DNA of 40,792 nucleotides from Chlamydomonas sphaeroides (Eukaryota; Chlorophyta; Chlorophyceae; Chlamydomonadales; Chlamydomonadaceae), in the NCBI GenBank assembly GCA_001662425.1, contig BDDC01000070.1:80193-120984 (forward strand), given 5' to 3'. Positions within the stretch are counted from its first letter, which is position 1; each line of letters begins with the position of its first letter. The position numbers and the translations under genes were made by a program. The notes beneath the pieces are model-generated. The model saw nothing but the letters and a program-made list of their open reading frames with translations, was not told the DNA's origin and did not search any database. This document shows positions 21,851-33,400 of the stretch, in pieces.

Positions 21851-24800
21851 ATGCTACTTAGGCGCGCTGCTGCTTTGCGTTTACCTGAGGCTGGGCATGT
21901 TGGGTCGCGGTTTCCGCGGAAGCAGCGAGGGATGACATCTTGCCTCAAGGCGTGCCTTAAGCGCAGTACACAGCGCTTAGATGGCAACCAACAAAAAGCT
22001 CCCGCGGTGGTGGGCCTGGTCACGGACCCTATCATGCTCGACCATCGCGGGCCTTCCGGTGCGCCGCGACCTTGCTCATAAGGATAGCGGCGATGGGCGG
22101 TACTCAAATTGTGTCTTTGTCAAAACCAGTTGTGGGCCCGCCCGACGTGCCGATTATGCGTTTGCCCCTCCACCCACCCACCCTTCTGGCGCAGGCCACC
22201 TCGAGCGTCCACAACGCGTCGCTGTGATGCTAGAGAACCTGGATCGCAGGGGTCTGACGGCGCGCTGCGTGGCGGTCAAGCCGCGGCAGGTGCGTGGCGG
22301 GGCCTGCGCAATGCACACCGCAGCACTGTGTGCTGGAAAGACGCTTGCGCCCTCGCCGCCCGACGCCCTTCAGGCCACTGATGAGGAGCTGCTGCGCTGC
22401 CACGACGCCAAGCTCTTGAAAAAGGTACGAGGCAACGTCGGCGGCATTGACAATTTGCCGACCCCCTCAGAAACCATCGTGCCGACGCATGTCACCCTCA
22501 TCCGCACAGCCCACGCACGGCGCTTTGCTGCCGCATTGCTCCGCTGCGGCACCACCGCACACGCCGCAGGTCAGCGGCATGTCAGAGGCCCTGGCCGCCA
22601 GCGCCGCCCGCACCGGCATCGACCACAGCGACGAGAATTACGACAGCGTGTACTGGAGCGCGGGCACCGAAGCGGCGGCCAGGACGGCGGCGGGCTGTGT
22701 GGTGCAGGTGGGCGCACGCAGCCAGGGGCACGGACACGCGGGGCAGCCCCCGGGGTAAAAGGAGACCGATGAGAGGGGCCTAGCCCTGAGGTCAATCGCG
22801 TGCCACGGCCCCTGAGATCCTTGGCGTGTGGGGTGTGGAAGCTGCCCGCACGCCGTGGTCGCGCCACCGCCGCGCCGCTTGATGGCGCGCGTTCCGGTTG
22901 CCGCGGCTACGCTGACCTGCCTCGCCACCCGCCGTACCGCTCCTCCTTAGCCCCGAGCCAGGTGGCCGCCTCGCGCGCCGCCGCCGCCACCGCAGCGCGC
23001 CATCGTGGCAGAGCGAGTTGTAAGCCGCCTGAGGCTGACTTGCGCACTGCCTGCCGTACCCTGCCCAACCCCCAACCTCGCCCTGGGCACGACCCCGGGC
23101 CCTCCCTCCCGCAGGCGGTGCAGTCGGTGCTGTCCGGGCCCCTGCTGCGGGCGCTGGCGGTGGTGCGGCCCCCAGGACACCACGCGGTGTGCGACCGGGC
23201 CATGGGCTTCTGCATCTACAACAACGTGGCGGTGGCAGCCAGGGCGGCGCTGGCGGCAGGTGCGCGTGCGGGGGCGTGGGCGCTAGCTTGGCCGGCGCGA
23301 CGCGGCACGGGGCTGCGCAAGGCGCGGCACGGGGCTGAGCAAGGCGCGCAGCGGCGGCTTGAATCGGGGAGCGGTTGGTGCTGGGAGGACCGAGGAGGCG
23401 GCGCCGGGGAGCGAGGTCAGAGCTGTCTGGGCTTGCTGCGCAACTGCCTTGCTTGAGCCATGCGGCCCAAGGCGTGCGCACTCACCCGCCAGCCGGCCCC
23501 TGCCTGCTGCCATGTCTGCCGCCCGCTCCTTGACGCCCTGATGCTCTCCCCCCGCCCCCAGGCGTGCAGCGGGTGGCGGTAGTGGACTGGGACGTGCACC
23601 ACGGCAACGGCGTCCAGGCGGGGCGGGGGGCAGGGCGGGGGGCGCCAGGCAGTGTGCGTTCTCACGGGCGCACGCTGGCGCACGTGGGGTCCTGGGAGGA
23701 GGGTGAGGGCCGCGTCCCCACCATCCCCCTGTGAGCCTGCCGCAGCCCATGAGCTGCTGCGCTCCGCAACCCTCGCACCCATGACCATACCTGCCGTACG
23801 CCCTTCTGCCCGTACAGGACCTGCTGTACGACGAGCCGCGCGCGCTGTTTCTGTCGCTGCACCGCTACGGCCGCGGCTTCTACCCGGGCACAGGCTACCT
23901 GACCGAGGCGGGTGAGGGGCCGGGGCTGGGCGCCAACGTCAACGTGCCGTGGACCAGGGCGGGCCGCACGGACGCAGACTACAAGGTGCGGCGCCCGGGG
24001 GCTGGTCGTTGGGGCCTGCGGTCCCAGCAGAGCAGGCACATGTCATGTGTGGGGAGGAAGGGGCGCGGCTGGGGCGAGGAGAGATGGTGGGGGGCGTTTG
24101 CTGCCCGCTGTTTGCGGCAGGGCCCCGCCCTTCAGCCGCCGCCCTGCGTGCACGGCGCTCCCTCCACCCCCACACGGGGGGGAAACGCCGGTCGTGAAAA
24201 CCCCTGAAACGGCGTTCGCTGGTTGAGGGCCGCTCCCCTCACCCCGCAGGCCGCCTTCGCGCTGGTGGTGGAGCCGGTGCTGCGCCAGTTCGACCCGCAG
24301 CTCATCATCGTGTCCGCCGGCTTCGACGCCTCCGCCGACGACCTCATCGGCGACTGCGACGTGCGTGCGTGGGCGCGTGAAGCGTGATGCGCGATGCGCA
24401 TAGCGTGTGGTGTGTGGCGTGGCAGGCTCCAGCCCTCCCTGGGACCCAGCGGCTGATGCTCATCTGGCCTATCGCGCCCTGATGCCCTGCCACGCGCCGC
24501 CCATCCCTTGCGTCTCTCCCACGCCCACCAGCCCCTCGCAGCCGACGCCCTTCCCTGCCCCTTCAATCGCACCCATGTTTGCCCCCCGCCTCACCGCTCC
24601 AGCCGCTCCGCCAGTCGCCTCGCCGGCCCCCTGTCCCTTCCCCGTGCCGCTGCGCAGCTGACCCCGGCCGGCTACGCCTGGATGACGCAGCGGCTGATGG
24701 GCCATGCGGGCGGGCGCCTGGTGCTGGCGCTGGAGGGCGGCTACAACGTCAGGTGCGTGGTTCTCAGTGGGGGGCGGCAATGCCAGGGGCTCGGGAGCGC

Positions 24801-26217
24801 CGCAGGCAAGGCAGGCCGGGATTGCGACGTGGGGCAGTGGGCGCCGCAGTATGCCTGCGGGGGGCATGGCGGGCCCCGCGGCTGCCGCGTGACGCGTGTT
24901 GAGGGCATGGGGCCCGACCAGGAGGCGAGGGCGGGGGCCGGACCAGGCTGCTGCGCCCACCTGCTGCGCCTCCCTGCGCAGGGTGACGGCCGACTGCGGC
25001 GCGGCCTGCGTGGCGGCCCTGCTGGGGGACGGCGCGCCCGAGCCGTCGGGCCCGCAGGAGCTCCCTTCGCGGGAGGCGCACAACGACCTCAAAGCGGTGC
25101 GGCAGCGGGAAGGGAACGAACGCTGCGCGAGCTTGCGGTCGGCCGCTCGGCCCTGGGCCCTGCTAGGATGGATCAGGTGCTGCCACGTCGTGGCGCTCGC
25201 GACATGCACCCCGACACCGGCCCTCCGGCCCGGGCCTCCCATGGTGTGATGTTTCCAGCGCCGCTTGCAGACAGAACTTGCCTGCCGCGTCTTACAACCC
25301 GAAGCCACACGCGGTACTAGGGCTTGGGCTTGGCCCCGCCACCCCGCCCGGCCCGGATTCCTGCCACCCGATTCGTTCCCCCATGTTAATCCCATCCATC
25401 CCCAACCATAGGTCTACTTGTTCCAGCGCCGATTCTGGCGGCTGCATGGCCCGGCGGCGACCGACGGCGAGGAGCCGGCGGCGGCCGAGGGCGCCGACCG
25501 CGCGGGCCCGCTGCCTACGCCGGAGGAGCTGCAGCAGGAGTGGGCGGCGGCGTGGCAGGCAAGCGGGGCTGGGGCTGCGACGAGGGTAGCGACCGAGCCA
25601 TCGGCAAGTGCATTCCGTGCATGGCTTGGCGTGCGGACCCCCTTGCTACTGCTGTGCATAAGGCCTTGGCCTGGCCGGCATGCTCGCGGCCTGGGCCAGG
25701 GCCAGGGCAGGCTTGCGCCTGCGCTGCATTTTGACAGCCTGATTGACTCGCATACCCCCCCCCCCGAGGCTCTCAGGAGACGCTCCGCTCGCTCGGCAAG
25801 ACACCCGCCGGCGGCGAGGGCGGCGACCAGCCGTGCACCGGCCCGCCGGCAGGCAGCGGCGCGCCGGTGCACGGCACGACGGAGGACACGCTGGCGGCAG
25901 GGCTGGCTGCTCTGGAGCTGAGCCCGCCACACGACCTGGGCTTCGAAGGCGGGGGCGGTGGGGAGGCAGGGGCGCTTCGGGACGGCGCGGCGGCTGGCGG
26001 CGCGCCGCGGCGCAGCGCGGCGGTTGCTGCGGCGGAGGCGGCGCTGGCGGAGGCGGCCTGGGCGAGGAGCGCGCGGGCGGCTGCGGTGGCGGGGCCCACC
26101 GCGGCAGGCGGTGCAGGCGTGGCAGGCGCCGATGTGGGGGAGGCGGCGGTGCCGCCCCCGAGCGCCGCAGCGACGGCCGCTTCCTCGGGCCAGACAGCCG
26201 ACGGCTCGCGGGTGTAG
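21851..26217 (+). CDS. Class II histone deacetylase (Zn-dependent)
   Basis: Removes acetyl groups from lysines of histones or other proteins. Exons: 21851(?)-22058, 22195-22289, 22374-22424, 22570-22707, 23115-23259, 23562-23617, 23818-23985, 24250-24360, 24658-24752, 24982-25096, 25412-25558 and 25777-26217; about 589 residues in consistent phase. The domain starts GLVTDPIMLDHRGPSG/HLERPQR, as in class II enzymes. Catalytic parts are complete: RPPGHHA (H186/H187), DWDVHHGNG (zinc ligands D223 and H225), SAGFDA (D313) and LEGGYN (Y353). LLGD and FWRLH follow as in HDAC6-like proteins. The last ~150 residues are Ala/Gly-rich and probably disordered. Two introns appear to use GC donors (23618, 25559). 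The N-terminus is uncertain: ATG at 21851 or 21929, or an upstream exon. Neighbour CHYB is on the same strand; the GSN-motif gene downstream is convergent. Confidence 0.92.
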
Positions 26218-27327
26218 GGGTGCATGTGGGTGGGCTCATGTTGCAGCAATGGCTTTGGGGGCTGGCAGGGAGGGAGCGGGGCAGGTGGGAGGGAGGGAGG
26301 GAGCGGGGCAGGTGGTGTGGTGCTGCGTGGAGGGGTTGGGGGCAGCGCTGGGGGTTGGCCTGGGGATGAGAGATGGGCAGTTGGCCCGGGGCAGGGCCTG
26401 TGGGGCGGCGGAGCGGGGGCGCTGCAGGCAAGGGCGGCGTGGGCACACCGGCTGGTGCGGCGGACGCCGAGTTGTGAGGACAAAGTACAGTATATGCCGT
26501 TTTCATGGCAAAGGCGCATGGCCAGCGCGCACATGTGTATAGGTGGACAAACAGGAGATTTTAGCGGTGTTTGCCAACCGCCGTCTTGGACCAGCGGATG
26601 TGCAGATCACATGCCGCGCGAACGCGCTGCCGCGTTTCGTCTTCAGGCCCGTAGCATTGCGCACCGGGGAAGCAACCACATAGCAGGTGATGCATACCTT
26701 AACAATATGTTCCACGTTTGGTGGCGGTGCGCCGGGACCGGTCACTCCTGCGGTAAGCCATGCACGGTCCGGTGTGGGAACGACCGGCGCACTTGTGGCA
26801 CAGCGCATGTGTCGCCTGACGCATGCCGCCCCGGGCCCTGCACCCCGGCATGCGGTCGGGCTCACAGCTAGCGCCACTCCATCACCGCTCCTCCGTCAGC
26901 GTCCCCTCCTCACAAGCGCACCAACCGGCCACGGGGGAGCGTCAACTGCCTGGCATCCTTCGCCGCTTCGCTCGACCACGCAAGCCCAAGAGAGCAGCTC
27001 TCTCGCGTCACCACATGAACACCACTGCCGCACACAGCTGCAACCCGCGTTTGCGACCACCGAGTGACCCTCGGCCACTCTGCCGTCGCTCCTCCGTCAG
27101 TGTTGTCCCCCCTCATCCGTCCTATGATTACGCTCGCCCGCTTTTGCAGCGGCCCCCACACTCCGGACCACGCACCCAGCCAGAAGGAGGGCCATGACAC
27201 AGGCTGCCTCAGCGGCCCCCAGGCACTGCGCTTTGCAGTGCTCACGCCCGCCCCCGCTGGGATTCCAGAGCCCCGCCGGCCCCTCACGAGGGGCCCTGCC
27301 GCTGCTCGCCCTTATACGTGCCATCCC
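26218..27327. other. Intergenic region between convergent genes
   Basis: Separates the histone deacetylase (+) and GSN-motif gene (-) stop codons and should hold both 3' UTRs. No TGTAA was found on the plus strand and no TTACA (its complement) for the minus-strand gene, so both probably use variant poly(A) signals. No supported coding region. Confidence 0.5.
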
Positions 27328-29844
27328 TCACAGCTCCGCCACCACCTCACACGGCGTGTAGGCAAACTGTAGGCGGAAGGGTGGGCGGCGGCCGCGTGGG
27401 CGCAGAGGGAGGGCCAGGTATCGTCCCCTTTGTTGTCATGCCGCCCCTATGCTCCAGGCAGCAGGCAGCGGGAGGCGCGCGACCCCATCCAACGCCCCAA
27501 CCCCACCCTGTGCCGTGTCCCTCCCTCTCCACCCCCACCTGCTGCGCGTGCAGCGCCAGCCGCTTGCAGGCCTCGCTGCGGTCCACGGGTCCGTCCAGCA
27601 TGCCCAGGATCCAGGAGTCCAGCTCCGCAGCGGCGCCCGCGTCGGAGCCGTAGTCGAGCCCCAGCACTGCGCGCGGCGGGCAGCAGGAGGCCGGGGTGAT
27701 GGCGAGCGGTGACAGCAAATTGCTGCGTAGCCGCGAGCCAGAACATAGCGCCATGCCTGCCGCTCACGCGCTACGGGGCCCCAAGTACGGGGCCGCCTCA
27801 CCCGAAGCGTCCAGTGGCAAGAGGGGCGTGCTGGCCCTGTGTGCCCGCCCCGCCAGCGCCGCCCGCAGCGCGCCGAGCATCTGCGGCTGCGTGGCGACTG
27901 GGAAGGCGCGGCCGACGGCGGGGATCTCCGCTATGGCCACAGGGCTGCCTGCGGGCGCAGAGCGGGGCCGAGGGTGGCTGGGGGCTGGGTCACGGGGCGG
28001 CGTGGGTATAAGATGGGTAGACCCCACGGCAGCAGTGACGAAGGTCCCAGCGCAGGCAACATCCCAAGCTCCCGCACGGGCGGGGGTAAGGTATGGCATG
28101 AGCAGACCGCATGCCCGCTATGAACACGGGCCTGACCCTGACTGCTTAGGGTCGCGAGGTACCGAACCAGCGCGGAGGTGAGCATGCTGCCCCGCTCGCT
28201 CTGCGGTGCTCAGGTCAGCGCTTCAGCAGGAGCACAACAGCGCCGGCCTGGGCCACGCCCCCGAGCGGCCCTCGCCCCTGCGCGGCACCGGCGCGCGCCC
28301 GCTCACCCTCCCCGCCGACCAGCGGCAGCCTTAGGCAGCCCAGCTTGTGGTTGTACTGGTACACCCAGTCGCGGAACTCGTAGCAGCCTGGCGGCGCCGC
28401 CCCAGGGGCCGCGCCGCCGCCACCACTGCTGCCCCCAGACCCTGCCGGTGTTGGCGCAGGCCCAGGGCCGGCGGCGCCGCACTCCGCTGTGGCCAGCGTC
28501 CGGTGCCGGCCCTCGGCCTCCTGCGAGCCGGGCCTGCCGTCGCGGCTGCCGCCGCAGGCCGCCGCTGCCGGGGTGGGCGCCACGCGGAGGTGCAGCCCCT
28601 GCAGCCGCAGCAGGTTGTAGCCGCCCTCGGTGGCGTGCATGCGCTCCATGAGGGGCGCCGTCTGGAGGGGCAGGGCAAGGTGGGCAGGCGCCGTCGGGAG
28701 GGATGGGGGGAGGGGCGGTAGCAGGGTCGCGTTCCGTTCCGATGCCTGCGTGCCATCCCCAGCTCCCTGCGCAGCTGGCGCGTGACGATAGTGCTGCAGG
28801 GCGGCACGTACCCTGGGCCCCTCACCGGTCGCTTGCCCCTGCACCTCTTCCCCCTGCCTCCTCCCGGGCCCCACCAGGTACGTGACGAAGATGCTGATGG
28901 TGGTGCCGGGCGAGGCCTCCAGGGTGGCGGTGCAAGAGCCGTAGGAGGCCAGGTAGGGGGTGTAGACCACGTCAAAGTTGGACAGGGCCACCTGGATCAC
29001 CTGGGGATTGGGCGGGTCGGGGGCACGACACGTGGAGCCGTCGGGGGTTTAGGACGACAGGACAGGAGGTTGCACTTGTCTGTTGACAGGGCGGGGGCTG
29101 GCGCCTGGTGGAGTCGTCGCGCTGGGCCACCGGCATCCCCTCCATGGGGCTGCTAGGCAGCCCCGCCCCTTCCGCCACTCACCGGCACCACAGCGCCCGG
29201 GTAGGCCCCGGGCGGGTACTTTCTCCGCAGCTGCTCCGGGCCCGCGTTGCTGCCGATGGCCAGCACCGGCCAGTACAGCGACTCAGACGCCAGCGGCCGC
29301 AGGTCCACGCCGCGGGCGGCCGCGAAGGCGGACGCGGTGACGCTGCGGGGCGAAGACAAGGGCGCGTGCAGATGGCGTGGGCAGGCAGACAACCAGGACG
29401 TGCGCATGCTGCGGGCAGGTGAGGGGACCACCCGCGCCTGGGCCGGCGGCATCCGGGGGTTGCGGCCAGGAGGCGGGGCGCGGCTGGAGGCAAGGCGCCC
29501 ACGCACCCGTCGCTACCGACAATGTCGTGCAAGTGGTCTAGGCCGCGCCATTGCGTGTTGTCAAACTCAAACACGTCCCCCGCAATGAACAGGAACGACG
29601 TGTCGGGCCGCGGGTAGGGGTAGCCCTGGGGGCGCGGGCGGCGGCAGGCCATGTCAGGGAAGGGCGGCGATGTGGAGGGGCGGTCAAGCGCCGTTTGCAA
29701 GCATGGCGTGCTGAGAGCAGGGTATATGGATGCCCCAAAATAGGGCACGGGTATCTGCACCTTGGCACGCTCAAGGCGCTGCTCCGTCGTCTCGCCGAGC
29801 ACCACCACGTTGCCCTTTGCGACCGCGGCCTCTGCGGGCGCCAT
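27328..29844 (-). CDS. GSN-motif protein, possibly GGCT-like (8 exons)
   Basis: Minus-strand exons, in order: 29844-29761, 29625-29507, 29342-29183, 29000-28875, 28661-28307, 27948-27802, 27666-27539 and 27366-27328 (TGA). All are GT-AG and in phase, giving 385 residues. The core reads YWPVLAIGSNAGPEQLRRKY (G98-S99-N100), then an SxGxxTATLxxSPGTTISIFVTYL strand region, then MERMHATEGGYNLLRL (E175). A GSN near the start of a beta-strand and a later acidic HATEGGY element recall the YGSN loop and catalytic Glu of gamma-glutamylcyclotransferase/AIG2-like folds. That assignment is inference from motif order, not a recognised match. Residues ~190-250 are a Gly/Ala/Pro-rich insert. The N-terminal part (NVVVLGETTEQRLERAK, then GYPYPRPDTSFLF) is a separate conserved-looking block. 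An acceptor-like site at ~29892 suggests a possible 5' exon. Confidence 0.75.
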
Positions 29845-30405
29845 GCGCGCAGGTCTAGCGCCCCAGCCAGGCGCGTGACAGGAGTGCCTGCATAAGAGCA
29901 TGAAGGGAAAGGGCAGGTATGGGGAAATGGGCACCAAGGGGTCAGAGGAGAAGGGTGCCAAGCAGTGGGGGTGGAAGGGGACATCGGCACATCGCTCTGG
30001 ACTAGGCGGGCAGGGGATGTTGGAACGCATGTGTGCCGAAGGTGCACCAGGCTATAAAACCTACCTAGCACTCGGCAGGAGAGCGCGTGGGCTGGCAGCC
30101 CAGCTCGCAACTGAGCAGCTGCAAGGCGCGCGGGCCAAAGCCCCACCCGATAGCAGCATATAAAAGGTGGAGTACGTTGTGGTGTTTTCAGGTTATGCAA
30201 GCGCGGCGCGGACACAGTTGGCCCGACGTCCGGATCGAGGTTCCACCCATTTGCCGAGGCTCCGCGCGCCCCACAGCATGTCCTGAGTGCTGACAAACAA
30301 CCAGATAGTCGAACAACACACACAACTGTCTTACACTGCGCCATCTGTCGGGCGTTGACCCCAGGCTGAATGTAGCTGCCTCCGTTAAGAGCACGACACG
30401 CAACG
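29845..30405. promoter_or_regulatory. Divergent promoter region between the GSN-motif gene and NAP1
   Basis: A 561-bp region between two divergent start codons. It holds two TATA-like sequences in plus orientation, TATAAAA at 30053-30059 and TATAAAA at 30159-30165. The second is about 240 bp before the NAP1 ATG and is the better core-promoter candidate. No TATA-like site was noted for the minus-strand gene. Transcription starts are not visible from sequence. Confidence 0.35.
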
Positions 30406-33400
30406 ATGAGCAGCGCGCCAGCTCCAGTCAATAGCGGGCAGCTGGTGCAGCTGCTCCTCGAGTATGGGCAGCGCATCCGCGACATCCAGGAGCGGTCGTG
30501 GGTGTACTCGCACCCGTCCTACGTCGAGAAAGGCCTGCCTCTGCTGCACGGAGTACTGCAACAGCATCCAGAGGTTAGTTGGCACACCGTGCTGCGGCCC
30601 TCAACCCGTGATTGTCGCTTGCTGACAGCAGCTGGTGTCCCCCCGACACTACTGCAGCTGCTGAATGGCAGCTCCGGCGGCGACGCTAAGACGCACAAGG
30701 TGCGCCGGTTTGCTCAAAGGTTCACGCACTGCGCTACTCAAGTCCGTGGCCTTCAACGGTCCTGCACGAGGCCGCTCCCGGTCCGTAATCCTGGGCTCAC
30801 ACCCACTGCAACCCTCGGGCCGCATGCGTCCCCTGGCCACAGGAGTTCATGCGCAGCCTGCCCGACAGGGCGCCCGCCTTCATCGCGGAGGTGCAGCCCC
30901 TCGTCACCAGCCTCAAGGCAAGCGGCGCTGGGCGCGCCTGGCACATTGCGCTGAGGCTCGGCTGGATCACGCCAGGCGCCGGCTGCAGCCGTTGTCGCCG
31001 CATCCGCCGAGCCATGCCGCTGCTACTCCCCTTTCCCTGTGTCGCCACCGGCGTCAACCCCAACAGATCATCTCCCAGAACTTCGCTTCCGTGGCGCAGC
31101 TGCTGTCTGAGCTGCATCAGATCCTCGCCTCCCTCACGGTATGTGGTATCTCTCGCTGCGAGCGCCGGCGAGTGGGCCAGCTGCGCCTACGTGCTACCGC
31201 AACCATATCTGCATTCGCGCTCCTAAATTTTGCACTTCCCTCCGTGACATTCGCTTTCTTCCCAGCTGCGCTCCTATCCCGACCTGCTGCACCACTACAT
31301 GGACACCTTCACTGGCGCTGTGAGGGCTGCGCTGCTGCTGGAGACCGTGCCGCGGCGCGAGGCGGCTCAGGTGCGCCTCGGAGACACCAGTGCGCGACGA
31401 GCGCTGAGGCCGAGCGACATTACAGATACCGCTACCTGAAGCGCGCTGCTGCTGGCGCCTGCTGCTCTCCCCGGCCGTCAGATGGTGGCCGTGGCGGCCA
31501 TCCACCTTGACAAGGCCGCCGCCGCGCCCCTGCTGGCCGCGGTGTCCGATCCTATCTTCTCTGAGCCAAGCGTGGTGGCGCTGCTACAGCGCCAGTTCAA
31601 GCCCTGCGAGCCGCGCATCGCGCAGGTACGTACTTGGTCACGAGCGCGCGTACGCACTTGGCGGGGTATGCGCAAGTCTGCAGAGTGTGAGGCCCATGCA
31701 CCGACAGGTCAGTGCCTTGACCAGCGCGTTCCAACCAATGAAGCGCAACGGGCCCCACCTGCTCTCGACCTGCCCCTAGATCCTGGAGCTTGTGGTTGGC
31801 CCTGGCTTGACAGTGGCAGACAACTGCGCGGGCGTCGCCGCGGCCGGTCTGCTGGACTTGGACCCCAGCGCCGAGCCGGAACGCCCCGGCGATTCGACCT
31901 CTGGCACGGGCGCTGGCGGAGAGGGCGAGGCCATGGGCATGTTCGGCATGACGCGGCGGCAGGTGCACGACTTCCTGCGTTACCGGGAGCCGCTGCGGCA
32001 GTGGGGCCTGCTCGGATTTGTGGTGTTCCCCAGCCTGCTGCGCCAGACGGGCAGTCCGCAGCGGCTGGCAACGCTGCTGGCGGACGGCTTCGCGCTGCAC
32101 CTGTGAGGCACGCGGGAGGCTTTGAGGCCAGCGGGGCCATGGGTTCGCCGTAAAGCTGCTATCCATGAATACGCCAACGGCTGGAACACCCTCACATAGT
32201 CAGCGCCTCACTCGCACGTCTCCAAACCCACGCCTCTTGTGGCCTCTGACCGCGGCCCAGGTACAAGGACCGGCTGATGTGCGCTCACGCGCTGGCGGCG
32301 CGGCACCTGGGTTCCATCGCGGTCGCAGTCATGGGCGCGCCGGCCCCCAGTGCTGGCGGGGGCTCGTCGGCTGGCGGGCTGGGCGCACTGCTGGACAAGG
32401 GCATGGCCAAGCTCAAGTAGGAAACGAGGGGATGGGGGCTGCTGTTGAAGCTGGGCACAGGGGAACATAGCCCCAAGGCTGAGCTGACGATGATCTGCGA
32501 CGGGGTCGGAGGGCACACACGATTCCGTGGGGGGCAGCAAGTGGGTCTGCTATGGCTGCCGCGCCCTTGTGCGCCTGCCTCAACGACCACCCTGTCACCC
32601 CTTCATAGGCTGCGCAAGAGCACCAGCGGTGTTGTGGAGGCCGAGCCGCACCCCTTCTTCCTGACTGCCGCCTGCACCGCGGCCAGCGCGGCGCCGCTGC
32701 AGCACCGCATGTGGCGCATCTTCCTGGCCGGCCAGCTGCGTGCTATCCAGGCCGCATGCGCGGTGAGCGTGCTCGACCGCAGAACCATTGAAGGCTTGCG
32801 CAACTTCGGCTGACCTCGATCCTCCCTGCGTTGCCCCACAGGTGCGGCCGAGCCTTGTGCCGGCCAAACTGGACATGCTGTTGGCCGCGCTGTCGCTGGC
32901 GCGGGAGGAGCTGCTGTGGCTCCTCCGGTAGGGAGCTCCGTACCCTCAACCCCACCGTACCCCGAACCCCTTCTGCAAGGGCCCGGCCTGCTAGAGAGGC
33001 CGGCACATGCATGGCTTACCCGCTGGTCGGCCCCCTGTGACAGAACCTGTCAACCTCATCCGGCACCGGCGCCCACCCTTCCTGCTTACCTCTCGCCCGC
33101 AGGCATCTGTCTACCACCGTCAGTCCCGACGTGGCGGCTCCGCTGGCGGCACGGGGACTTGTCTCGCCGGGCGGCCAGCTGCTGGCGCACACGTCCGAGG
33201 ACGCCCTGCAGGTGCAGATGCTGATGTTCGGCCGGCATGATACCTGGAAGGTCCTGTAGCTGCCCCACCGTTTACTCTTCCTGTAAGAACTGGCGGAGTG
33301 CCACAGTCGCCGAAACATGCAGGCTCCACCCTCGCGCAGGCACTGCAACTGCTGGCTTCCATGGATTCGGTTCACCGCGTGCTGGTAGGCATCTCGCGCT

